This document shows positions 16,252-25,140 of a DNA stretch of 64,000 nt, one piece after another; the first letter of the stretch is position 1, and each line of letters begins with the position of its first letter. Both the position numbers and the translations under genes were made by a program. The DNA lies in the NCBI GenBank assembly GCA_019752925.1, contig JAIELP010000006.1:1-64000 (forward strand). The letters are read 5' to 3'. This stretch comes from a bacterium. GTDB lineage: Bacteria > Bdellovibrionota > Bdellovibrionia > Bdellovibrionales > Bdellovibrionaceae. The notes under the pieces were generated by a model. It saw only the letters and a program-made list of their open reading frames with translations. It did no database searches and was not told the DNA's origin.

Positions 16252-16968
16252 TTAATTTAATGGCTGATACTTTATTCCCTGCAAATTCTCTTCGGCCTCT
16301 GAGGCCCGTAGATAAAGGGGAACAAGCTCGTTCCACTTTTGGCTTTGGTTTGATTTTAAAGCCAATTGTGCAAGGTTTTGAGCGTGTGATTCATCAGGAA
16401 TTTCCGGTAAACGAATAATGTTTGTAATAAGCTTTTCGTTTAAATATTTTTCGTAAGCTAAGTAACCGTCACCACATAAAATAGAAGGTTCCGTAATATA
16501 CTGTGATAAATTTTGAACGCGGATGACTTCAGGTTTTTTAACCTCTAAAAGCTCGCTATTTTTGAGTGAGTACGTAGCAACATAAACCATATTCTTATAG
16601 GCATTAATTATTGAAATTACTTGCTTTTTTTCAAACTCAGATTGTTTTTTTGTTTGAAAAGCCTGGTGAGCTAAAGAGTGTAGGGAGCTCACTCCGGCAA
16701 CGGGCTTATTAAAACAATAACCGAGAGTTTTAATGGTGTTAACACTCACCCGAATTCCAGTAAAGCTGCCTGGGCCGATGCCGCTTACAAATAAATCTAT
16801 GTCAGAAAGTTTTTTGTTGGCTTTAGTAAGGGCTCTTTCGATAAAGACATTTAAAACATCGGAATGTGAACCTTGGCGCATCGACTCTTCTGTGGCCAGT
16901 ACGTTGCCGTTTTCAACAACGGCAACGCTACCTAAGAGTGTACTGGTTTCACAGGCTAATACGATCAT
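16252..16968 (-). CDS. tsaB: TsaB, subunit of the tRNA t6A-forming complex
   Basis: A 238-residue ASKHA-fold protein. The start (MIVLACETSTLLGSVAVV) and the block VSGIGPGSFTGIRVSVNTIKTLGY are diagnostic of TsaB, which pairs with TsaD and TsaE to make N6-threonylcarbamoyladenosine on tRNAs decoding ANN codons. It lacks the metal ligands of TsaD, as expected. Its ATG overlaps the rseP stop (ATGA), so translation is coupled. The C-terminal 60 residues are less conserved. Confidence 0.92.
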   Translation of the reverse strand: MIVLACETSTLLGSVAVVENGNVLATEESMRQGSHSDVLNVFIERALTKANKKLSDIDLFVSGIGPGSFTGIRVSVNTIKTLGYCFNKPVAGVSSLHSLAHQAFQTKKQSEFEKKQVISIINAYKNMVYVATYSLKNSELLEVKKPEVIRVQNLSQYITEPSILCGDGYLAYEKYLNEKLITNIIRLPEIPDESHAQNLAQLALKSNQSQKWNELVPLYLRASEAEENLQGIKYQPLN

Positions 16969-18644
16969 GATTTAAATAGAAATCTTACAATATCGTTAAA
17001 TTGCGCAAGGATCATTAATCCAAGTAATAAAACAAAACCAACTTGTTGTGCAATTTCCATTTTTCTGAGGCTCAACGGAGAGCCTTTGACGAGTTCGATG
17101 GTGTAAAACACTAAGTGTCCGCCATCTAATACCGGAATCGGCAATAAATTTAAAATAAACAAGCTCACCGATAAAATACCCATGGTCATAAAAAAGGCTT
17201 GCGCGCCCATTTCGAAAGAATCTTTTGCGGCTTTACCGATAGACACCATCCCGCCGACATTTTTAACGGATACATGGCCTTGGAATAATTTTACGAAAGA
17301 CATTAAGGTCATAATCGAAATATCCACTGTACGAGTGTAACCTTTGCCGACAGAAGCAAAGATATTATCAGATTTAACAACGATTATTTCAGGTTCAGCA
17401 AAATTTAGTAGCGGCGTAATGCCCACTGTAAAACGTTTATCAATTCCACCGAAAGCATTTGTTAACTCTGTAACTTTAGGTGTGATCTTTTTCATGATCT
17501 CAGCGCCGTCGCGTGAAATTACAAAAGTCATAGCCTCTTTACCGTCGAAAGATTTAATAGTATCTGAAATATCTTCCCATTTTTTAATTGGTATTTGGTT
17601 TATTGAAACCATTTTATCAAACTTATTTAAATCGGCCATTGCTGCCGGAGAATCTTTCATGACCTGATCAAGATAAAGTTCTGTATTATCAAAACCGAAC
17701 TTTTCTAGGCTTTTAATATTTTTTAAAGATGAAGCCGGTACATTTAAAGTTAATTCAGTTTTTACCAGCTTTTCTGAGCCAGTTTCATTTGCTGGTCTTT
17801 GCACCTTGACTGCTATGTCAGTTGTTGTGCCCAAAAAAGCCTGTTCAAGCTGAGTTTCGCGCACAATTTTTAGAGATCCAATTTCAGTAATTTCATCACC
17901 TGTGCGGAAACCTATTTTGTAAGCCGGCGAGTCTGCCATAACTGCAACAGTTGCATTTTTAGCGTAAGGCAAAATGCCTTCAATTTGTCCGAGCTTAGTA
18001 TCTAATGAAAAAATATTTGGATTGTCGCCAATAGAAACATTTAACGTAATATTTTTTTGATTACCCAAAGCATCTTGTGCAACTACGTTTAAAGTTGAAC
18101 CTTTTGCAGCATTTAGATTTTTTTGAAAATCTTCATAACTTTTGATGGGCTGTGAGTTGGCTTCTAAAATTTTGTCGCCAGAAGCGAGCCCCATTTTTTC
18201 AGCCGGTGAGCCAGCGACCACTTCGGCAATAACGGCAGAGCGAGTTTGTTCGCCGAAGTGAGCTATTCCAGCAAACACTAAGACGGCAAAAAAGAAGTTC
18301 ATCATCGGGCCGGCAAGAACAATAGCAATACGTTGCCAAGGCGTTTTATGTGAATAGGAAACGAGTTTATCTTCTTCGGTTTTAATAGCATCACTGCCTT
18401 GCTCCCCGAACATTTTTACGTAACCACCAAGTGGAATTAAAGAAATGCAATAAACTGTATCGCCTTTTTTATAGCTCAGAAGTTTTTTTCCGAAGCCTAA
18501 AGAAAAAACTTCTACGCGAACTCCGCACATGCGAGCCACTAGAAAGTGTCCGAGTTCGTGGACAAATATTAAAATGCCCAGCAATACTACGAAAGGAACA
18601 ATGTTAGAATAAAGAGCGCCTAGAATAGAAAATAGTGTTGTCAT
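16965..18644 (-). CDS. rseP: RseP-type site-2 metalloprotease with three PDZ-like domains
   Basis: An intramembrane zinc protease of 559 residues, about 100 longer than E. coli RseP (450). The zinc motif H29-E30-L-G-H33 lies in the first TM helix, and the LLPIPVLDGGH block near the C-terminus supplies the third ligand. The periplasmic part holds three PDZ-like units instead of the usual two: about residues 125-200, 210-285 and 320-395, each with its own SPA(E/Y/A) loop (SPAEKMG, SPAYKIG, SPAAMAD). It would cut anti-sigma factors or remnant signal peptides. It follows cdsA, but dxr, which commonly lies between them, is absent here. Confidence 0.93.
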   Translation of the reverse strand: MTTLFSILGALYSNIVPFVVLLGILIFVHELGHFLVARMCGVRVEVFSLGFGKKLLSYKKGDTVYCISLIPLGGYVKMFGEQGSDAIKTEEDKLVSYSHKTPWQRIAIVLAGPMMNFFFAVLVFAGIAHFGEQTRSAVIAEVVAGSPAEKMGLASGDKILEANSQPIKSYEDFQKNLNAAKGSTLNVVAQDALGNQKNITLNVSIGDNPNIFSLDTKLGQIEGILPYAKNATVAVMADSPAYKIGFRTGDEITEIGSLKIVRETQLEQAFLGTTTDIAVKVQRPANETGSEKLVKTELTLNVPASSLKNIKSLEKFGFDNTELYLDQVMKDSPAAMADLNKFDKMVSINQIPIKKWEDISDTIKSFDGKEAMTFVISRDGAEIMKKITPKVTELTNAFGGIDKRFTVGITPLLNFAEPEIIVVKSDNIFASVGKGYTRTVDISIMTLMSFVKLFQGHVSVKNVGGMVSIGKAAKDSFEMGAQAFFMTMGILSVSLFILNLLPIPVLDGGHLVFYTIELVKGSPLSLRKMEIAQQVGFVLLLGLMILAQFNDIVRFLFKS

Positions 18645-18654
18645 AGATTTCTAT

Positions 18655-18735
18655 TTTAAACTCTTTGCAGAAATCGTCCAGACAAGGTGTGTTTAACTTA
18701 GCGAATCACGACGAGGCTTAAGTCTGGAGAGCGTA
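18655..18735 (-). repeat. inverted repeat in the cdsA-rseP gap
   Basis: The 97-bp gap between cdsA and rseP contains CCAGAC (18671-18676) and GTCTGG (18722-18727), which would pair in the leftward transcript around a loop of about 45 nt. No T run follows, so it is not an ordinary terminator. It may be a regulatory or processing hairpin ahead of rseP, or the scar of a lost gene (dxr usually sits at this point). Confidence 0.3.
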
Positions 18736-18741
18736 TATGTA

Positions 18742-19560
18742 TTATAACGAGAAATAAGTGGCCACAAAATAGAATAAAGGCGCCGCAAACAAAACACCAT
18801 CGAGTCGGTCTAACACTCCGCCATGGCCCGGCATAATAGAGCCCGAATCTTTAACTCCGGAAACCCTTTTAATAAGAGATTCAAAGAAATCGCCAACTTG
18901 GCCAAGCATTCCGCCGAGTAATCCACATATAGCTAATATGTAAAACGGAGTGGAGGGGATAAAATATTTAAAACATAAAGCAACTAGTAAAGAAAACCAC
19001 AAACCGCCGATGGCACCCTGAACACTTTTTTTAGGCGAAAGCTCTGGAGCAATTTTTGTTTTTCCCATAGTCACACCAAATAAATAGGCTCCTATATCGC
19101 CGGCAAATACAACTGCCAATAAACATAAAAACCACTCCATACCGTTATTGGTTTGGCTTATCCAGACAACCGTGGCTGGAAGATAGCAAATGTAAACAAT
19201 GCCCATGCAATTTTTAGCAATGAACGTTTGGATTTGATCTAAATCGCGGAAAGATTTGTGCAAAAGCACTCCGAATACGGCCACCACTACAAAGCTAAAT
19301 ATAAGCGCAAAATTAGCTATGTATTTTGTTTGTTCCTGAGTAATTAATAAAAACAAAGCTGTGGTAATAAAAACAAAAAGTCTTTTAACAAATTTAGGGT
19401 AGTGGTCGGCAAACAACATGCGCGCAGCCTCAAAGGCGCCGCGTACTACTGTAAATAAACAAAGAATATAAATTCCAGTTTCGTGGCCATAATAAAGAAC
19501 AAAAAATAAAATAACTAGGGCAACAATGGCCGACAACGCTCTAGATAAAAGATTCTTCAT
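18742..19560 (-). CDS. cdsA: phosphatidate cytidylyltransferase
   Basis: CdsA makes CDP-diacylglycerol, the precursor of all phospholipids. The 272-residue protein has about eight TM helices and the C-terminal signature region SPKKSVQGAIGG ... IKRVSGVKDSGSIMPGHGGVLDRLDGVL, with the conserved lysine and D-x3-D residues. I start it at the ATG at 19560 (MKNLLSRALSAIV), not at the open-frame start at 19617, because the hydrophobic N-terminus fits the family. It overlaps the end of uppS by 20 bp. Confidence 0.92.
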   Translation of the reverse strand: MKNLLSRALSAIVALVILFFVLYYGHETGIYILCLFTVVRGAFEAARMLFADHYPKFVKRLFVFITTALFLLITQEQTKYIANFALIFSFVVVAVFGVLLHKSFRDLDQIQTFIAKNCMGIVYICYLPATVVWISQTNNGMEWFLCLLAVVFAGDIGAYLFGVTMGKTKIAPELSPKKSVQGAIGGLWFSLLVALCFKYFIPSTPFYILAICGLLGGMLGQVGDFFESLIKRVSGVKDSGSIMPGHGGVLDRLDGVLFAAPLFYFVATYFSL

Positions 19561-20269
19561 TTTTTGATAGGACCTTTCCAAATCTGCGTTCGCGTCCCAT
19601 GTAGTGCTGGATGGCATTATTAAAGTCTTTAGCGCTGTAATCAGGCCACAAAATAGGACTGAAATAAAGTTCGCTGTAAGAAGCTTGCCACATTAAAAAA
19701 TTTGAAAGGCGTGATTCTCCGCTGGTACGAATAATTAAATCAGGATCTGGAGTTCCTGAAGTCATTAAACAGTCAGATAAACTTTTTTCGGTAATCTGTT
19801 CAATTTCGAGTTCGCCGTTTTTAACTTTTTTAGCTAAATTTTGCGCTGCTAAAATAATTTCCTGGCGCGAACCGTAACTCAAAGCAAACGAAAGATTTAA
19901 GCCAGTATTTTTTTTGGTAAGCTCTTTGGTTTCTGCGATAGCTTTTTGAATTTCAGGAGGCAACTTGCTAACTTCACCGATAACATTAAAGCGAATATTT
20001 TTTTTATGTAAATTCTGAGATTCTTTTTTTAAGTAACGGCTTAAAAGAGTCATTAAAAATTTAACTTCAGTTTGAGGACGCAACCAGTTTTCAGAGCTGA
20101 AGGCGTACATTGTTAAATTTTTTAAACCCAGATCAGAAGCTTGAGTAATAATTTTTTTAGCAACACGCGCGCCTTTAATATGACCGAAAGTGCGAGGTTT
20201 ATCGCGGAGCTGAGCCCAGCGTCCATTTCCGTCCATAATAATTGCTACGTGTTGCAATTTTTTTAACAT
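19541..20269 (-). CDS. uppS: undecaprenyl diphosphate synthase (isoprenyl transferase)
   Basis: A cis-prenyltransferase of 242 residues that makes the C55 lipid carrier for peptidoglycan and other wall polymers. Family blocks are complete: HVAIIMDGNGRWA with the catalytic aspartate, GHIKGA, YAFSSENWLRP, LSFALSYGSRQEI, and the late DLIIRTSGESRLSNFLMWQ with E-x-R-L-S-N-F. The start has an AGGGAAC site 8 nt upstream. It lies 15 bp after frr and overlaps cdsA by 20 bp, in the conserved frr-uppS-cdsA order. Confidence 0.96.
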   Translation of the reverse strand: MLKKLQHVAIIMDGNGRWAQLRDKPRTFGHIKGARVAKKIITQASDLGLKNLTMYAFSSENWLRPQTEVKFLMTLLSRYLKKESQNLHKKNIRFNVIGEVSKLPPEIQKAIAETKELTKKNTGLNLSFALSYGSRQEIILAAQNLAKKVKNGELEIEQITEKSLSDCLMTSGTPDPDLIIRTSGESRLSNFLMWQASYSELYFSPILWPDYSAKDFNNAIQHYMGRERRFGKVLSKNEESFI

Positions 20270-20284
20270 CGCGAAAGTTCCCTA

Positions 20285-20842
20285 CTAGATAGTAAGGATT
20301 GATTTCTCTTTTTCTTCAGCGATTTGGTCGATTTTTTTGATAAAATCGTCAGTTAATTTTTGCACATCAGCTTCGCCTTTTTTAGATTCGTCTTCGCTGA
20401 TTAGTTTATCTTTGAAAGCTTTTTTAACTTCTTCATTGGCATCACGGCGAACTAAACGCACAGCTACGCGCGAGTCTTCAACGATTTTTTTAACTTGTTT
20501 AGCTAAGTCTTTACGGCGCTCTTCAGTTAAATCAGGAACTTTTAAACGAATAACTTTACCATCATTGATCGGCGCCATGCCGATATCAGATTTTACGATG
20601 GCTTGTTCAATTTCTTTTAAAATTGAATTTTCCCATGGGGCAATTAAAAAGGTTTTAGCATCTGGAGTAGAAACTGAAGCAACTTGATTAAGTGGCGACA
20701 TATTTCCGTAGTAGTTTACACGAATTGAATCCAGCATAGAAACTTGTGCTTTACCTGTGCGAACTTTTTTTAACTCTTCGCCTAAGCCCACAACCACTTT
20801 TTCCATTTTGGCTTTAGCATTGTTTTTTGTTTGATCTAACAT
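20285..20842 (-). CDS. frr: ribosome recycling factor
   Basis: A 185-residue RRF, the standard length, which splits post-termination ribosomes with EF-G. Typical sequences are LKKVRTGKAQVSMLDSIRVNYYG, PLNQVASVSTPDAKTFLIAPW and the long C-terminal helix with EERRKDLAKQVKKIVEDSRVAVRLVRRDAN. The ATG at 20842 has an AGGAGA site 7 nt upstream. It lies 26 bp after pyrH in the classic pyrH-frr pair. Confidence 0.97.
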   Translation of the reverse strand: MLDQTKNNAKAKMEKVVVGLGEELKKVRTGKAQVSMLDSIRVNYYGNMSPLNQVASVSTPDAKTFLIAPWENSILKEIEQAIVKSDIGMAPINDGKVIRLKVPDLTEERRKDLAKQVKKIVEDSRVAVRLVRRDANEEVKKAFKDKLISEDESKKGEADVQKLTDDFIKKIDQIAEEKEKSILTI

Positions 20843-20868
20843 GGTATTTCTCCTGTTATATAAATTAA

Positions 20869-21647
<779 letters not shown>

Positions 21648-21654
21648 AAAAGAA

Positions 21655-22548
21655 CTAGTGAGTTTTTGTCTGAGCTGCAACTTCAGCTGCGAAATCGACA
21701 ACTTTTTTCTCGATTCCGGCACCAAGTTCGAAACGAACAAAACGTTTAACTGTTAAGTCGCCACCAGCTTTTTTAGAACATTCTTTCGCCCAACCTGTGA
21801 TAGTTAAATCCGGATTTTTAACGAAACTTTGATCTACTAAGCAGTTTTCAGCTAAGAATTTACGGATTTGACCTTCAACGATTTTATCGATCATTTCAGG
21901 TTTTTTACCTTGTTCTAAGTTTTTAGCTTTTAAAATTTCTTTTTCTTTAGCAACAACATCAGCATTCATTTGATCTTGTGATAAAGCCATTGGGTTTGTA
22001 GCCGCAATATGCATACAAACGTCAGCCGCAAAAGTTTTAGCTTCAGGAGAAGCTGCAGCTGCAGCAGTTGATGCACCAACTTCAACCATTACGCCGATTT
22101 TACCTTCGCCGTGAACGTACGTGTGAACTAAGCCTTCACCTTGAACTGTATATTTTTCAGAACGGCGGAAAACCATGTTTTCACCAATAGTAGCAACAGC
22201 CAGCTTAACCATTTCGTCAACTTTTGTTTGGTCAACCGATGGAGAAGTTAAAACAAGCTGAGTGATGTTGTTAACTAATTCTTTGAATTTATCGTTACGA
22301 GAAGCAAAGTCAGTTTCAGAATTAACTTCAACTACCGCACCTGTTTTGCCGTTGCTTGTTGCGTTTACTAAACCTTCAGCTGCAACACGATCAGCTTTTT
22401 TAGCTGCTGCCGATAAACCTTTTACACGTAACCATTCAACGGCTGCTTCAAAATCACCTTTAGATTCTTCTAAAGCCTTTTTGCAATCCATCATTCCGGC
22501 ACTTGTTTTTTCGCGTAACTCTTTAACCATTGAGGCAGAGATAGACAT
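21655..22548 (-). CDS. tsf: elongation factor Ts
   Basis: EF-Ts exchanges GDP for GTP on EF-Tu. This 297-residue protein has the UBA-like N-terminal domain (MVKELREKTSAGMMDCKKALEESKGDFEAAVEWLR), the TDFASRN sequence that contacts EF-Tu, and a full dimerisation core. The ATG has AGGAG 7 nt upstream. It lies 90 bp after rpsB; a hairpin occupies the gap. Confidence 0.97.
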   Translation of the reverse strand: MSISASMVKELREKTSAGMMDCKKALEESKGDFEAAVEWLRVKGLSAAAKKADRVAAEGLVNATSNGKTGAVVEVNSETDFASRNDKFKELVNNITQLVLTSPSVDQTKVDEMVKLAVATIGENMVFRRSEKYTVQGEGLVHTYVHGEGKIGVMVEVGASTAAAAASPEAKTFAADVCMHIAATNPMALSQDQMNADVVAKEKEILKAKNLEQGKKPEMIDKIVEGQIRKFLAENCLVDQSFVKNPDLTITGWAKECSKKAGGDLTVKRFVRFELGAGIEKKVVDFAAEVAAQTKTH

Positions 22549-22567
22549 ATAAATCTCCTGTAAGTAG

Positions 22568-22600
22568 AGCCCCGTCGATGAAGACAGGGCGTTTTTAATT
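22568..22600 (+). terminator. hairpin in the rpsB-tsf gap, terminator-like only on the plus strand
   Basis: GCCCCGTC (about 22569-22576) pairs with GACAGGGC (22583-22590; one wobble) around a GATGAA loop and is followed on the plus strand by GTTTTT. Both neighbouring genes are read leftward, so in their mRNA it is a stable hairpin without a T run behind it. It may slow or process rpsB-tsf mRNA, or stop antisense transcription. Confidence 0.5.
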
Positions 22601-22638
22601 AATCTTTTATAATTAGGATAAGTAACTAAACGTAAAAA

Positions 22639-23580
22639 CTATTCAGCTGAATCGTCTTTAGTTTCTTTGTTTTCGTTTAATTCAGCTTCGATCTCAACTA
22701 AGTCAGCCGTACCCGCAGCAACTAGCTTACGAGTTTTGTTAGCTTTAACTACTGAAGGACCTGCAGATTTAGCGGCTTCAGGTTTAGCACCACGAGGGCC
22801 ACGAGATGGTCTTGCATCTTTAGCTGGAGCTGCATCTGCTGCTTTTTCTTTAGCTAAGTCAGAACCCTTATCAGATTGAGTTCTTAATTTTTGTTCCCAA
22901 ACTTTTGCACCTTCAATGAAAGAATCTGCAACTAGGTTAGAGAATAATTTAATAGCGCGGATAGCATCGTCGTTACCTGGAATTGGGTAATCAACAGTTT
23001 CAGGATCAGAGTTTGTATCTGCAATAGCTACAACTTTGATACCTAATTTTTTAGCTTCAGCGATAGCAATGTGCTCTTTAGGCATGTCGACTACGAACAT
23101 AACCTTAGGAAGAGTTTTCATGTCTTTGATACCTTCTAAGTATTCAGTTAAACGAATTGCTTCGTTATCAAGACCAGCGCGCTCTTTTTTAGTTAATAAA
23201 TTGTATTCGCCTTTTTCTTTCATAGCGTCGATTTTACGTAAACGATCGATTGAAGCTTTGATAGTTTCGAAGTTTGTTAACATTCCACCTAACCAACGTT
23301 TAGTAACAAAGTACTGACCGCATTTTTTTGCAGCTTCTTGAACAGGCTCGATAGCTTGTTTTTTTGTACCAACGAAAATAGCAGCGCCACCTTGAGAAGC
23401 GATTTCTTTTACGAACTCAGCTGCTTGGTTAGCACGAACTACTGTTTTTTGTAGGTCGATGATATGAATTCCGCCGCGAGCAGCGAAAACATAAGGTTTC
23501 ATTTTCGGATTCCATCTTTGTGTTTGGTGACCAAAGTGAACTCCAGCGTCTAACATTTCTTTCATGGTAACTTGTGCCAT
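22639..23580 (-). CDS. rpsB: ribosomal protein S2 with long C-terminal extension
   Basis: A 313-residue S2, against about 240 in E. coli. Residues 1-225 are canonical (MLDAGVHFGHQTQRWNPKMKPYVF, FVGTKKQAIEPVQEAA, RWLGGMLTNF, ADTNSDP, IPGNDDAIRAI). The last 80 or so residues are a low-complexity tail rich in Ala, Lys, Pro and Asp/Glu, a feature seen in several delta-group bacteria. The ATG has GAGGA 6 nt upstream. It heads the rpsB-tsf transcript. Confidence 0.96.
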   Translation of the reverse strand: MAQVTMKEMLDAGVHFGHQTQRWNPKMKPYVFAARGGIHIIDLQKTVVRANQAAEFVKEIASQGGAAIFVGTKKQAIEPVQEAAKKCGQYFVTKRWLGGMLTNFETIKASIDRLRKIDAMKEKGEYNLLTKKERAGLDNEAIRLTEYLEGIKDMKTLPKVMFVVDMPKEHIAIAEAKKLGIKVVAIADTNSDPETVDYPIPGNDDAIRAIKLFSNLVADSFIEGAKVWEQKLRTQSDKGSDLAKEKAADAAPAKDARPSRGPRGAKPEAAKSAGPSVVKANKTRKLVAAGTADLVEIEAELNENKETKDDSAE

Positions 23581-23931
23581 GTATATCCTCTTTCTTACTA
23601 GTTTTTCCTCCGAAAGGCAGAGCTCGGTCGGGTGTAAAGCTAATGAAATAAATCATTGAGGACTTTAGATCACCCTGTAGGCCGAGAAACCTCATCACTT
23701 AATATGCTTAAAGCATCAGCAATGAGACCAGTTAAATACCCATTCGTGTGTTATAGTGGAGAACTGAATAACATAGTGACCTATGTGAGGCAAGGCTTTC
23801 TAGACTGAAAAAATACGGAGATTTTAGCTCTGAAAAAGAGGGGCTTTTTGAGTGGAAAAAACAGTGGAAAAACTAACTCAGAAAAGGCTTAAAACTACTT
23901 ATATTCGTTTTAAGCCAAAAATGACTTTAGT
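23581..23931. other. 351-bp region upstream of rpsB
   Basis: It should hold the rpsB promoter and a leader of up to about 150 nt (23581-23720 on the minus strand), plus the terminator of the oxidoreductase gene at 23882-23916. I see no sure -35/-10 pair. The leader has a second Shine-Dalgarno-like TCGGAGGAAAAA about 30 nt before the rpsB start and GC-rich pairs that could form an S2-binding structure. No gene is supported. Confidence 0.4.
23882..23916 (-). terminator. intrinsic terminator of the FAD oxidoreductase gene
   Basis: GGCTTAAAAC (23886-23895) and GTTTTAAGCC (23907-23916) form a perfect 10-bp stem with an 11-nt loop. In the leftward transcript TTTT follows. It lies 16 bp behind the stop of the oxidoreductase gene. 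Confidence 0.7.
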
Positions 23932-25086
23932 TTAAGCTTCTGCCTCTAGGTTTGCTTTTGGAGCTTCAACAGTGATGTCAGCTTCCAGAGTCGGGGCAAA
24001 GCCTAAAGAACTCAGTACAAATTGAGCCTGCATTAATGATCCAAGCAAGTTTTGGTATGAGTTCGCTTGGCTCGAAGCAATCCATAAATTAGGTACTTTT
24101 GGTAAAGTTCCGTTAGCGCTTAACTTAAGGTCCGCCCCAGACAATACTGGCGATACAGAAATTCTTTCTTTTTTGATCGAATCTCCAACTTCAGGGAAGG
24201 CACGCTTAATTTGACGTTTAATTTTTTTCAAAACTAAACCGATATTTTCTGTATCTTCTGCAGATTCAGAATCAATGAAGCTCATCCACTGAGAAATTTG
24301 TCCGGTAACAACGCCATCGTTTGTTTCGATAGGTTTTAAGAAACGACCGATACATGGACCGATGTCGTCGTCTGTTGTTCCGTTAAGTAAAAACTGATTT
24401 GTTTTTTCAATTGTGGCCGTGTGGAATAAATCTACTCCAACGCCCTGCCAAGCAGTGGCTTTTTTAAGTTTTGCTTTGGCGCGGATATTTAAAACGTCAT
24501 CTGGTATTAAAAGACCTAAATCTTTAATAGGGCCGGCAAAAATAAAGTTATGTGCATACACTGGTTTTGTGCCATTCACAGTTACGTGAGTGAGTCTCGG
24601 TGTTTCAGAGTCAAGAGCTTCAAAACCAAAACGAGTTACTATAGATTTCATTTGAATTTTAGATTGTAAAGAATCTGCTAATTGCTGAGTCCATTGGTAT
24701 GGTGTTTGTTCTAAAACAGATTCTTCATTACCTAAGAAATAAGACAATTGTTCGTAAAACTCCGGGGATTTTTCGCCGAAACCCACAAATTTTTTAAAAC
24801 CACTGGCTTCGTAGGTTTCAATATTGTTTTCGGCGGTGCCAGCAAAAACTGTTGAACCCAAAAGTTCTTCTAAGAACGCTATCGATTTTTTTGCCGCATC
24901 TGTTGCCGGAAAAAATCTTAAGCCGCTATTAATTGTTTGATTGTTAAACTGAACAGGTCTGTTGTTGCCGCCAGAAAAATCCTGAGCTTCAAGAACCAGA
25001 ATATTTTCGGTGAATTGATTGATTTTTTTGGCAATTGTTAAACCTGTGAGACCGCTTCCAATGATGATATAATCGTAGATGTGCAT
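23932..25086 (-). CDS. FAD-dependent oxidoreductase, amine-oxidase/desaturase-like
   Basis: A 384-residue flavoprotein. The N-terminal Rossmann motif IIIGSGLTGLTIAKKI and the acidic end of strand 2 (VLEAQDFSGGNN) mark FAD binding. The remainder follows the amine oxidase/phytoene desaturase-like pattern (NSGLRFFPATDAAKKS; late VPNLWIASSQANSYQNLLGSLMQA with the FAD-contact block). The substrate cannot be read from sequence. The tail of about 20 residues is Ala/Glu-rich. It stands between the CFI-box gene and rpsB and has its own terminator. Confidence 0.75.
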   Translation of the reverse strand: MHIYDYIIIGSGLTGLTIAKKINQFTENILVLEAQDFSGGNNRPVQFNNQTINSGLRFFPATDAAKKSIAFLEELLGSTVFAGTAENNIETYEASGFKKFVGFGEKSPEFYEQLSYFLGNEESVLEQTPYQWTQQLADSLQSKIQMKSIVTRFGFEALDSETPRLTHVTVNGTKPVYAHNFIFAGPIKDLGLLIPDDVLNIRAKAKLKKATAWQGVGVDLFHTATIEKTNQFLLNGTTDDDIGPCIGRFLKPIETNDGVVTGQISQWMSFIDSESAEDTENIGLVLKKIKRQIKRAFPEVGDSIKKERISVSPVLSGADLKLSANGTLPKVPNLWIASSQANSYQNLLGSLMQAQFVLSSLGFAPTLEADITVEAPKANLEAEA

Positions 25087-25140
25087 ATACTTACGATCTC
25101 CAAGCCCAGCGCCAGTTGCAAGAGATTTGCGTTAAAAAAA

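Noticed and set aside
19561-19617. Longer start for cdsA
   Set aside because: The 19 added residues are hydrophilic and lie inside uppS; the ATG at 19560 begins a proper TM helix.
23429-23698. 89-residue minus-strand ORF overlapping the start of rpsB
   Set aside because: Out of frame with rpsB and without a ribosome site; it only reflects the leader region.
23815-23850. Weak hairpin AGCTCT ... GGGGCT followed by TTTTT on the plus strand
   Set aside because: Needs two wobble pairs and has no plus-strand gene upstream; not called as a terminator.
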